Shown piece by piece: positions 1 to 6,795 of a stretch of 8,019 bases of DNA (position 1 is its first letter; each line of letters opens with the position of its first letter). A model generated the notes under the pieces. It made no database searches, was not told the DNA's origin, and was given only the letters and a program-made list of their open reading frames with translations. This stretch comes from an uncultured Acetatifactor sp. (lineage in GTDB: Bacteria; Bacillota; Clostridia; Lachnospirales; Lachnospiraceae): NCBI GenBank assembly GCA_910580225.1, contig CAJTXE010000080.1, positions 1-8,019 on the forward strand, in the 5' to 3' direction. Position numbers and translations under genes: made by a program.

Positions 1-92
1 GTACCACTTCTCCCAGAAACACCGTATTTCCGGGCTTTTCATCCGCAAAACTTTATGTTATCTATAAAATTCCCGACAACAACACAAAATCA

Positions 93-132
93 GCTGCCGC
101 ACCAGAAATCAAATCCCTTCTGGTGCGGCAGC
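93..132 (-). terminator. Rho-independent terminator of the flavoprotein gene
   Basis: A perfect 15-bp inverted repeat (GCTGCCGCACCAGAA at 93-107, its complement at 118-132) encloses a 10-nt loop. Read on the minus strand, the GC-rich stem is followed by the T-rich run TGATTTTGTGTTGTTG. It lies about 45 bp after the stop codon of the 862-residue oxidoreductase gene, as expected for an intrinsic terminator. The stem itself is symmetrical, but only the minus strand has the T-rich tail, so I assign it to that gene. Confidence 0.88.
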
Positions 133-176
133 CGTTCTTACATCCGGACCGGACGTGGTTCTACAGAGCAATATGA

Positions 177-2765
177 TCAGCAGGTAGCCCCGCCCTTCAC
201 TTTCTTCTCCAGTATGGCGGACTTGTCAATCTCCGCATTGAGCAGTTTATCCTGTGCATAGTCAAATCCCAGACGGCTCACCGTATCCGCAAAGCGCTCG
301 CCGGTAATGCCCTCGTCCCGGAAGAACAGGATGGCCCGCTCTATGGTATCCAGAACTTCCTCCTCCCTGGTAAAAATCTTGTCCAGGGGGCGTCCGTTGG
401 CAATCTTTTTGCCCCATCTGCCGCCGATGTAGATCTTGCAGCCGTCCATGTACTCCTCGGTGACGCCGAAGGGACATTTGCCTTTGCAGCGTCCGCAGCC
501 GTTGCAGGCGTCGGTCTCCACCTTCAGGCAGCCCTCCTCCACCTTTGCCACCTTGATGGGGCAGGAGGTCTCCACCTGGCATTTTCCGCAGCCCCTGCAT
601 TTGGAGTAGTCAAAAAGGGGCACTCTCTGGCCGATGATGCCCAGATCGTTCAAATCGGGCTTCACACAGTTGTTGGGACAGCCTCCCACGGCAATTTTGA
701 ACTTGTGGGGCAGGGTCACGCTGTGGTAGCCTTCGTAAAACCGTTCATGAATCTTCTCGCTTAAGTCAAATGTATCAATCAGCCCGTACTGGCAGGTGGT
801 ACCCTTGCAGGAAACCACGGGACGCACCAGAGAACCTGTTCCGCCGGTCTCCAGGTTATGCTCTGCCAGGAAGGCAATCAGGGCATCAATGTTTGCATAG
901 GGCACTCCCTGAATTTCCATGGTGAGGCGGGTGGTCATGGTAATTTCCCCGCTGCCGAAACGCTCCGCGCCTTCCGCAATAGCCCGATGCTCTTCCGTGG
1001 TAATCTTGCCGTTCCTGGTGATCACACGGACATTGAACACGTCGCCGTAGCGCTTATCCTGGAGACAGCCCAGGCCCTTCACCCGCTTGATTTCCTCTGG
1101 AGGCAGTTTGCCTCCGGCGGGAACGGCCCTCTTGATCACATTGAAAGCAGCGCCGCCCTCCAGTACACGGGTATTGGTGAATCCCAGGGCTTTCAGCTTA
1201 TTCTGGGTGAGATACCCTCTCTTGCCCTTGGCACAGACCAACAGCAGCTTCTCCGCCTTGTCATATTTTGCCGAATATTCTTCCGGTTTTGTCAGATCAA
1301 ACCACTCCCCGCCGGGCAGCGTGGGTGCCGGATGGGCGTCAATAAGTTTGTATCCAGCTGCCGCGCCTGCCGCGTATTCTGCAGGGGTAAAGGATTCCAG
1401 TCTTCCGGTGATCTTGTTCACCAACACGCCGCAGGCCGCCGCAAAGGGGTGAATGGCGGTGGAAAAAGGCGGCGCATAGGCAAAATCCAGAGTCAGGAAA
1501 TCCTCCGCTTTGGCCCCGAAAGAGATCCCGGTGACGGCGATGTCCGCCATTTTGTCCACAGCGCCTGCGCCGATCACCTGCAGGCCCAGAAGCTTATGGC
1601 TTTCCCCATCCGCAACAAGCTTTGTGATAAACATGTCGGAATCCGGATAGTAATGAGCCTTGTCATCAGTGACGCACAGGGCGGAGATAACCCGGAATCC
1701 TGCCGCTTTGGCCTGCTCCTCGGTAAGGCCTGTGCGGGCCGCGTTCAAATCAGAGGACAATTTCACCACGCCGGTGCCCAGACAGCCCGGATATGCCGTC
1801 TCGTGGCCGCCCAAAGACAGGGCCAGGGCGCGTCCGGCAATGTTTGCCGTGGAACCCATGGCGGACCACTGGGGATTTCCGGTGATGCGGTTCTTCACCA
1901 ATGCACAGTCCCCTGCCGCGTAGATATCCGGCAGATTGGTGCGCTGAAATTCGTCCGTGACGATGCAGCCCCTGTCCATCTCCAGTCCGGTTTCTGCCAG
2001 GAATCTGGTGGCGGGACGGATGCCTGCAGCCAGGATCACCATGTCTGCGGGCAAAGTGCCTGCCCCGGTCTGAACACCGGTGACCTTGTCCGTACCTGCA
2101 ATGGCGTTGAGAGCCGTTCCGGTGAGAATGCGCATGCCCCCTGCCTGGAGTCTGCGCCGGATGTAGTCCGCCATGTCTGCGTCAAAAATATTGGGCATCA
2201 GCTGAGGAGCCATGTCCATCACCGTGACGGAAAGACCCTTTGCCATCAGGTTTTCCGCCACCTCTAACCCGATGAAGCCGCCGCCCACCACAACGGCGCG
2301 TCTGCAGTTCTGTTCTTCCGCATACTTCCTGCATCCGATGGCGTCCTGGGGCGTGCGCACGGTAAATACCCCCGGAAGCTTTGTGCCTTCCACAGGGGGA
2401 ACGGAACTTTCCGCCCCTACGGCAATGATAAGTTTGTCATAGCTAACCGTCTCTGTCTCCGGCAGTTCTGTGCCCCCTCCATTCCTGCGGAGGGACACGG
2501 TCTTAGCCTCCGGGTCCACAGCCACTGCCTCATGCTCCGTATGTACCCGGGTGCCTGTCAGTCCCATAAATTTGGCAGGGGTATTCACAATCAGTTCCCC
2601 TTCCGTCTCAATGGCTCCTCCGATATAGTAGGGGAGCCCGCACCCTGCATAGGAAATATCCTTTCCTTTGGTATAAATGACGATTTCGTCATTGGGATTC
2701 TCCCGTTTCAGCTTTGCGGCTGCTTTTGTACCGGCGGCTACGCCGCCGATGATCACAATCTTCAT
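177..2765 (-). CDS. FAD-dependent CoA-disulfide-reductase-like / rhodanese / sulfite-reductase-like / ferredoxin fusion protein
   Basis: An 862-residue soluble redox protein with four modules. Residues 1-450 form a pyridine nucleotide-disulfide oxidoreductase: FAD loop GGVAAG (7-12), a cysteine in SYAGCGLPYY (C42) at the CoA-disulfide reductase/NADH oxidase active-site position, an NAD(P)H loop VVVGGGFIGLE (158-168), a second FAD motif IYAAGDC (281-287) and a C-terminal dimerisation domain. Residues about 465-545 form a rhodanese domain with active loop CAKGKRG (C511). Residues about 570-720 resemble a sulfite/nitrite reductase: a ferredoxin-like half domain, then CKGTTC (C653, C658) and CPNNC (C696, C700), the usual ligands of a coupled [4Fe-4S]-siroheme centre. 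Residues 723-735 and 754-764 carry two CxxCxxC...CP ferredoxin clusters. I infer electron flow from NAD(P)H through FAD and Fe-S clusters to a sulfur substrate such as persulfide, polysulfide or sulfite; the substrate is not shown. The start at 2765 is chosen because AAGGAGG lies 8 nt upstream; an in-frame ATG at 2783 lacks a ribosome binding site. The C-terminus ends in a cysteine. Confidence 0.93.
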   Translation of the reverse strand: MKIVIIGGVAAGTKAAAKLKRENPNDEIVIYTKGKDISYAGCGLPYYIGGAIETEGELIVNTPAKFMGLTGTRVHTEHEAVAVDPEAKTVSLRRNGGGTELPETETVSYDKLIIAVGAESSVPPVEGTKLPGVFTVRTPQDAIGCRKYAEEQNCRRAVVVGGGFIGLEVAENLMAKGLSVTVMDMAPQLMPNIFDADMADYIRRRLQAGGMRILTGTALNAIAGTDKVTGVQTGAGTLPADMVILAAGIRPATRFLAETGLEMDRGCIVTDEFQRTNLPDIYAAGDCALVKNRITGNPQWSAMGSTANIAGRALALSLGGHETAYPGCLGTGVVKLSSDLNAARTGLTEEQAKAAGFRVISALCVTDDKAHYYPDSDMFITKLVADGESHKLLGLQVIGAGAVDKMADIAVTGISFGAKAEDFLTLDFAYAPPFSTAIHPFAAACGVLVNKITGRLESFTPAEYAAGAAAGYKLIDAHPAPTLPGGEWFDLTKPEEYSAKYDKAEKLLLVCAKGKRGYLTQNKLKALGFTNTRVLEGGAAFNVIKRAVPAGGKLPPEEIKRVKGLGCLQDKRYGDVFNVRVITRNGKITTEEHRAIAEGAERFGSGEITMTTRLTMEIQGVPYANIDALIAFLAEHNLETGGTGSLVRPVVSCKGTTCQYGLIDTFDLSEKIHERFYEGYHSVTLPHKFKIAVGGCPNNCVKPDLNDLGIIGQRVPLFDYSKCRGCGKCQVETSCPIKVAKVEEGCLKVETDACNGCGRCKGKCPFGVTEEYMDGCKIYIGGRWGKKIANGRPLDKIFTREEEVLDTIERAILFFRDEGITGERFADTVSRLGFDYAQDKLLNAEIDKSAILEKKVKGGATC

Positions 2766-2772
2766 GTAATCT

Positions 2773-2780
2773 TCCTCCTT
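2773..2780 (-). promoter_or_regulatory. Ribosome binding site that decides the flavoprotein start
   Basis: The minus strand reads AAGGAGGA here, followed by 7-8 nt and the ATG at 2765. The earlier in-frame ATG at 2783 overlaps this Shine-Dalgarno sequence and has no purine-rich site of its own, so the shorter protein beginning MKIVIIGG is preferred. Confidence 0.85.
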
Positions 2781-2790
2781 CATTTTATTT

Positions 2791-2824
2791 CGTCAATGCT
2801 TCACTCCTTTGAACAGCTTTGACG
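2791..2824 (-). promoter_or_regulatory. Inverted repeat upstream of the flavoprotein gene, possible operator or leader hairpin
   Basis: Arms CGTCAATGC (2791-2799) and GCTTTGACG (2816-2824) match at 8 of 9 positions. An inner TTCA/TGAA pair (2800-2803, 2810-2813) extends the dyad with a two-base bulge. It ends about 10 bp before the Shine-Dalgarno site of the oxidoreductase gene. It could be a repressor operator, a leader hairpin or part of the end of the neighbouring insertion sequence. No convincing -35/-10 pair is visible nearby, so the function is open. Confidence 0.4.
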
Positions 2825-2981
2825 CTAAACTTTTATATCTTTTCTTAGAGCATCAGGATTTTGTTTTTCCCCACTCTGCCAACGGCTCTTGCACATGCAA
2901 GGCACAAAAACCCCCTCTGCCTGATATGCTCCTGTATCTGTTCCCTTCCGTCTCGCCATCACCCCCTTCCAACGCCCTGCC

Positions 2982-3752
2982 TTACTCTGGCTCCAGCCTG
3001 ATCTGGATCCTTCTTCCAATCTCTTCCCTATTTTCTTTCAGCCGCACTTTCTTCAATGATTCCAGCACCCTCCGATGCCTCTGCTTCCTGCTCTGTCTGT
3101 CCTGGCTCCACAGCTTCTCCCACGCTTCCATGATCTGCGCCGCCATGTGGCCGATCTGTGTCAGATAATAATAGTTCTTCATCACCTGGTAGTCCTTGCT
3201 GTACTGATGCTCCAGATGATACCCCTGCCTCTTCTGCGTGTTGAACCCCTCGTTCTCTATCTTCCAGTGCATCCTTCCTCTCTGCACCAGAGCCTCCACG
3301 TTCTTCCTGCCCACAGGAAGGTCCGTGGCAAACCAGAAGCCCTTCTGCTCCTCCACACCCTCCCCTTTGCGCTTCCCTTTTTTGTACACACGCTTCCTGC
3401 ATGACCCGTATTCCACCAGGTTCACATGGTATCCGTTATAATCGATGCCCTCCACATAGTCGTACCATTCCTTCCCATCTCCCAGCACCCGCTCCTGATA
3501 GTTCCTCTCTCCTTCCCTTAATGCCCGGTACTCTCCTGCGATGTAGGGGATGCTCCCCTCTTTGTACCGCAGGATGTACCTCCAGCCTATCTCCCTGCAC
3601 CTTTCAAAGAACCCTTCACAGGCATACAGGCTGTCCCCGCACACGCAGATGGGCAGCCTCGGGAACGCTTCTGCTATCTTCTCCATCAGCCTCCAGCAGG
3701 CTTTCCTTTCACAGTCCTGCTTTTCGGCCTCCTTCCCGCCTTCGTTCTCCAT
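2982..3752 (-). pseudogene. 5'-truncated DDE transposase fused to an Rhs fragment
   Basis: A 256-residue open frame with the C-terminal part of a DDE (IS4-like fold) transposase. It has KQDCERKA, then FPRLPICVCGDSLYACEG, whose Asp (residue 40) fits the second catalytic acid. Later comes MHWKIENEGFNTQKRQGY, where a Glu at 166 or 168 fits the third acid and the Asn/Lys surroundings resemble the family signature. A Lys/Arg-rich tail follows. The N-terminal region with the DNA-binding part and first catalytic Asp is missing; full-length relatives are usually around 400 residues (recalled, not checked). Upstream, the frame runs without a stop into Rhs sequence ending ITYCYAY, so the ATG at 3752 is an internal codon and has no Shine-Dalgarno site. 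I infer an IS remnant joined to the Rhs block by deletion or recombination, probably inactive. The exact IS family is not assigned, and the distal end between 2784 and 2981 is not resolved. Confidence 0.72.
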
Positions 3753-3800
3753 ATATGCATAACAGTATGTGATTCCGCCGCCTACCGCTTCCTTCAGCTT
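3746..3800. repeat. Rhs repeat copy A of the GITYCYAY segment
   Basis: This 55-bp stretch matches 6625-6679 in direct orientation at about 51 of 55 positions, at a constant offset of 2879 bp. It encodes the Rhs peptide KLKEA(V/A)G(G/S)GITYCYAY. Here it closes the displaced Rhs fragment at the transposase junction; the partner opens the main Rhs block. Confidence 0.85.
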
Positions 3801-4590
3801 CCCGTCCGGATAGTATGCATATTGATTGACGATGGGATTTTTCCCTTCCGGTCCTCGAACCTGCGATAAACCAGATTGCCATCCATGTTGTGATGTGTGC
3901 GCTCCACATTCCCGTTCCGGTCGATATGTGTCTCCTGGCGCCCCTCTACATCAAAGTAGAAATACTCGTCATTCCCTTCCTGATCCGTAATCTGGCAGAC
4001 CTGTCCCATGCTGTTGTACTGATAAGCAATCTTTCCCCTGTTGGCATCGGTGGTACTGGTAATGTTCCCTGCACAGTCATAGGTATAGCGCTCCACGCCG
4101 CCCTCCGGCGTATGGATTTCCGTGATTCTTCCCCAGTCGTCCAAAACGAACTCTGTCCGGTTCCGGTTTCCGTCCTCCACGCCGGTCACATGCCCCCAGG
4201 CGTCATATTCCATCCTCTGGGCAGCATGCTGTCTATGTGCATTGCCCCGCCCCTTGTAAACTGCCTGCAGGTTCCCTGCCAGATTGTAGCCATACTCTGT
4301 ATAAAAGTTCTGCCCCTCCAGCCGCTCCTTCAGATTCCCCATGCTGTCATAGGCCTCCCGAATGACGGAGCCGTCTGTCTGTTCCACAAGACGGTTCATG
4401 CTGTCATAGGTGTATGTGATTCCCTGACCGTCATCCGTCTCCCTGCAATAATTTTCCGGCCTGACCTTCTTGATCAGGTTCCCGTTCCCGTCATAAAAGC
4501 AACGCTCCACAGAGCCGTCCCCATAGATTGTCCGAACATAGCTGATTTTTTCTGCTTTCCTATGCCAATCCCCCAGTCAAACAGGAAACA
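3753..4590 (-). pseudogene. Displaced Rhs (YD-repeat) core fragment, frameshifted
   Basis: This block encodes classical YD repeats such as CFYDGNGNLIKK, YTYDSMNRLVEQ, YTYDCAGNITS and YQYNSMGQV, the beta-strand repeats of an Rhs shell that encapsulates a C-terminal toxin. It has no secretion signal, no start with a ribosome binding site and no toxin tip. It begins about 20 bp after the stop codon of the preceding immunity gene, as expected for an orphan fragment left by recombination. A one-base loss in an A-run (five A at 3838-3842, minus strand) changes frame: before it the protein reads ...RRFEDRKGKIPSS and soon stops, while the adjacent frame continues NPIVNQYAYYPDGKLKEA. That frame then runs into the transposase. 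The start of the block also needs a frame change at an A6 run (4546-4551). It is therefore non-functional as a full Rhs protein, unless these indels are sequencing errors. Confidence 0.82.
4539..4590. repeat. Rhs repeat copy B around an A6 run
   Basis: About 50 bp match 5814-5867 in direct orientation, with a 3-bp gap and a few substitutions. On the minus strand the conserved core is AGGAAAGCAGAAAAAATCAG. Copy 4539-4590 starts the displaced Rhs fragment just after an immunity gene; the other copy lies in the main Rhs block upstream of the toxin tip. This marks a likely recombination boundary. Confidence 0.82.
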
Positions 4591-4607
4591 ATAAATAGCA
4601 CACTTTA

Positions 4608-4979
4608 TTACTCGTTTTCTAAATATGTTTTTACGTCCAAATCAATATTATATTCGCTACAATATCGCAATAATAAATCCTCTATTATCTTTACTACCTC
4701 CTTTCTTACTCTACTAATATACTCCTTGACGGGTTTTTCCCATTTTTCTCCAAGTATTACCTTAACATGAAATGCTCCTTGAGGATCTGCATCAGGATAC
4801 CATCCTAAATCAACCCCTATAATATATTTCCTCCCTCTCCGTCTTAGATATATTATATCTTCAGTAAAGTCAATCCAATTTCCATTGTCTATAGAACAAT
4901 CATCAACATCAACCTCTAAAAATTTATTAATTACAACTTCCCATCCTGCCGGAATTCTTAATGCCTGCAATTTTTCCAT
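4608..4979 (-). CDS. Probable immunity protein for the adjacent Rhs toxin tip
   Basis: A small acidic soluble protein of 123 residues with no signal peptide or membrane segment, beginning MEKLQALRIPAGWEVV. Visible features are a central YIIGVDLGWYPDADPQG segment and a helical C-terminal third. Its ATG lies 14 bp beyond the toxin stop codon. The sequence AGGAGA (4990-4995) overlaps that stop codon and AAGG (4985-4988) sits 5 nt before the start, so translation is probably coupled to the toxin. A short gene immediately after an Rhs tip and sharing its low GC content is the standard immunity position: it would bind and neutralise the toxin in the cytoplasm. I do not recognise a named immunity family, so the role rests on position, size and composition. 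Confidence 0.75.
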   Translation of the reverse strand: MEKLQALRIPAGWEVVINKFLEVDVDDCSIDNGNWIDFTEDIIYLRRRGRKYIIGVDLGWYPDADPQGAFHVKVILGEKWEKPVKEYISRVRKEVVKIIEDLLLRYCSEYNIDLDVKTYLENE

Positions 4980-4993
4980 TATATCCTTGTCTC

Positions 4994-5743
4994 CTATGGA
5001 ATTGTTATATACTTTAAAACTCTTTCTAAAGACATGGGATGACCATGGTAAATTCCCGATGTTAGCTCAGCTCTAATCCAGGTTGTTGGTACGCCACCAT
5101 CATATCCGATTATTCTACCTGTGTCATAAAAATAGTAAATAGTACCATTTCCATGAGTTACAGGAATACCTTCGAACATAGCTTTATATTCCCAAGAGTT
5201 ATTATCTATACCCGGAATATATTGAGCTTGAGACCAACTCATCTCCATAGCTTGTTCTATCGTTGTAGCCTTAGTATACTTTTGATAATCTCCTGGATGA
5301 GCCTCAAATCGCATTCTGTTGCAGGCTTTGTCTGTATAAAAACCACCATATACTAATTGATCGTACTCTTTACTGATAAATGTCCCATTAGGTCCTGGAA
5401 TCATATCAGGCACAAGATCCTCCTCAGCAGGATACGTCTTCCCATTAGGACATAATCCATGCCCACTCGGATCATAGTACATCACCGGGTTATTCGCACA
5501 ATATGCATACAAATTCAGCCCGTCTCCCCGATAAGTGTCCTCCTGCAAAAATCGTCCGGTAGATGGGTTATAGAACCTCGCCCTCAGATAATACTGGCTG
5601 ATGACACCATCATACATCTGCCCGGTATAAGTCAGCCGGTTGGGTATATCCCCTGTCTCCTGTAGAATGTTCCCGAAGGCGTCATATCGGTATGTCTTTT
5701 GGATTTCATGGTTATAATCCAGAAGGAACAGGGTACTCCCCAT
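4994..5743 (-). CDS. Rhs C-terminal core with unrecognised toxin-like tip domain
   Basis: A 249-residue frame. Residues 1-95 are the conserved Rhs-associated core: MGSTLFLLDY, YRYDAFGNILQETGD, RLTYTGQMYDG, YYLRARFYNPSTGRFLQED, LNLYAYCANNPVMYYDPSGH. DPSGH is the usual boundary before the variable tip. Residues 96-249 (5458 down to the stop) are the tip, an AT-rich 154-residue domain with Gly/Tyr/His-rich stretches and a late YHGHPMS motif (residues 232-238). Family knowledge says such tips are released inside the Rhs shell and act as toxins, often nucleases; here the activity is unknown. The frame continues upstream only to a TAG at 5768-5770. Thus the ATG at 5743, preceded by a weak AGGAT-type site, is either a re-initiation start or just the first Met after the nonsense codon. 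Without the rest of the core and the N-terminal delivery part, the product is probably not exported. The paired immunity gene follows directly. Confidence 0.78.
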   Translation of the reverse strand: MGSTLFLLDYNHEIQKTYRYDAFGNILQETGDIPNRLTYTGQMYDGVISQYYLRARFYNPSTGRFLQEDTYRGDGLNLYAYCANNPVMYYDPSGHGLCPNGKTYPAEEDLVPDMIPGPNGTFISKEYDQLVYGGFYTDKACNRMRFEAHPGDYQKYTKATTIEQAMEMSWSQAQYIPGIDNNSWEYKAMFEGIPVTHGNGTIYYFYDTGRIIGYDGGVPTTWIRAELTSGIYHGHPMSLERVLKYITIP

Positions 5744-5813
5744 TTCATCCTGGACAAAATATTTCCTCTACTTTCCGCTTCTGCTCAGAGAAATCGGCTG
5801 GTATTCCCTTGCG

Positions 5814-5867
5814 TAGCTGATTTTTTCTGCTTTCCTGTGCCAATTCTTCCCCGGTCAAACAGAAAAC
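5814..5867. repeat. Rhs repeat copy B (main block)
   Basis: Direct-repeat partner of 4539-4590. Both copies contain the same A6 run on the minus strand (here 5821-5826) and encode FLFD(R/W)G...IG(T/I)GKQKKSA in one frame and AEKISY in the other. Confidence 0.8.
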
Positions 5868-6624
5868 GGATGATTTTGCCGTTCTCTTCCGTTTCATACC
5901 GCAGGCCCTCGCCGTCATACCGGTTTGTCTGGCGCAGCTTTTCTGTCTTGCCGTCTGCCTTCATTGAAACAATGCCCACCTGACAATTCGCCGCATCATA
6001 ACTATACCGTTTCTGATTGATCTTTCCCATGTTCCTCCAACAGGTTCCCTTGTCTGTCATAGATGTATCTGAGGGTGTCCCCGCCGCTCTGAAGATGAGT
6101 GAGCTGGTTCTTTGCATTGTAATGGTAGGTTTCTGTGCCCTGTGCGGATTCCTTCCTCAACCGGTTCCCGGCCAAGTCATAGACATACTTTTCCTCCCGC
6201 CCATCCTGCATGGCGCTGACAAGACGGTTCATGCGGTCATACCCATACTCGTTCTGGTACTTTTCCCCGCTCTTTCTGACGCAGTTGCCGTTCCCGTCAT
6301 AGACATAGTCAAAGTTCAGCAGCACCTGACCCTGCTCTGTCAGTGTCACCAGGCTAGACAACTCCCCGTCCTCCTGATAGCTGTATTCCGTTTCCACACC
6401 GTTCCCATAGCGAAGGTTTCGAATCTGACCAGCTCCGGTGTAATCATAATCCTCCAGCATGTCTTCCCTGCCGCCGGAGACCCGTTTCAGGCGGTTCAGC
6501 ATATCATAAGAGTAGTATACCACATTTCCCGCGCTGTCTGCAAGGCTGGTCAGATTGCGATTGCGGTCATAAGCATACTCTAGCAGAGTATTTCCGGACA
6601 CCGCCTTATTTTTCAGCAGGCCGC

Positions 6625-6679
6625 TCTCCGTATATGCATAACAGTATGTGATTCCGCTGCCTGCCGCTTCCTTCAACTT
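6625..6679. repeat. Rhs repeat copy A (main block)
   Basis: Direct-repeat partner of 3746-3800, with about 51 of 55 positions identical. It encodes the first recognisable Rhs residues of the main block, KLKEAAGSGITYCYAY, so the segment that ends one Rhs block starts the other. Confidence 0.85.
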
Positions 6680-6795
6680 TTCATCCAACAACTCTTCTGC
6701 AAAATCGATCCAAAAGACATGGCTATTCCTATGTCAATTTACTCTAAAAATTAACTTCCCAGTGGAATAGGGATGCTATTTGATTTTCTAAAATC

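Larger units (their letters stand above)
5744..6691 (-). pseudogene. Rhs (YD-repeat) core, broken by two indels and a stop codon
   Basis: The block carries YD repeats (YAYDRNRNLTSLAD, YYSYDMLNRLKRV, YVYDLAGNRLRKE, YIYDRQGNLLEEHG, NRYDGEGLRYETEENGK, IIRFLFDRG) that belong upstream of the C-terminal core at 4994-5743. The reading frame is interrupted three times. Near 6015-6030 a net +1 change separates ...LLEEHGK from NQKRYSYDAANCQV. Around the A6 run (5821-5826) the frame returns to the original one as KISYAREYQPISLSRSGK. A TAG follows at 5768-5770 before RKYFVQDEMGSTLF. The left (5') end is also abrupt: homology to Rhs starts at KLKEAAGSGITYCYAY, with no N-terminal domain, start region or ribosome binding site. 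I infer a displaced and decayed Rhs piece that was joined behind the upstream immunity gene. Confidence 0.8.

Noticed and set aside
1..92. Possible start of a further minus-strand gene (ATG at 42) or end of a plus-strand one
   Set aside because: Only 14 codons fit before the edge, there is no Shine-Dalgarno sequence before the ATG, and the plus-strand reading has no recognisable similarity. The region also follows a strong terminator.
858..2267. 469-codon open frame on the plus strand inside the flavoprotein gene
   Set aside because: It is antisense to a domain-rich, fully motif-supported gene; its composition (Arg, Gly, His, Cys rich) is typical of the reverse of GC-rich coding sequence, and it has no recognisable domain.
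2888..2901. CTTGCACATGCAAG near-palindrome as a terminator or binding site
   Set aside because: The arms are only 6 bp with a 2-nt loop and no T-run follows on the minus strand, so it is not a supported terminator; such short dyads are common by chance.
2784..2981. Intact IS right end with terminal inverted repeat
   Set aside because: The left end of the element is missing, so no inverted partner can be matched inside the window and the boundary cannot be placed.
3401..3772. Plus-strand frame of 123 codons opposite the transposase
   Set aside because: Ser/Pro/Arg-rich shadow of the minus-strand transposase with no ribosome binding site or domain.
3746..6679. CRISPR-like interpretation of the repeated segments
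   Set aside because: There are only two copies of each repeat, kilobases apart, they encode Rhs peptide and there are no regular spacers.
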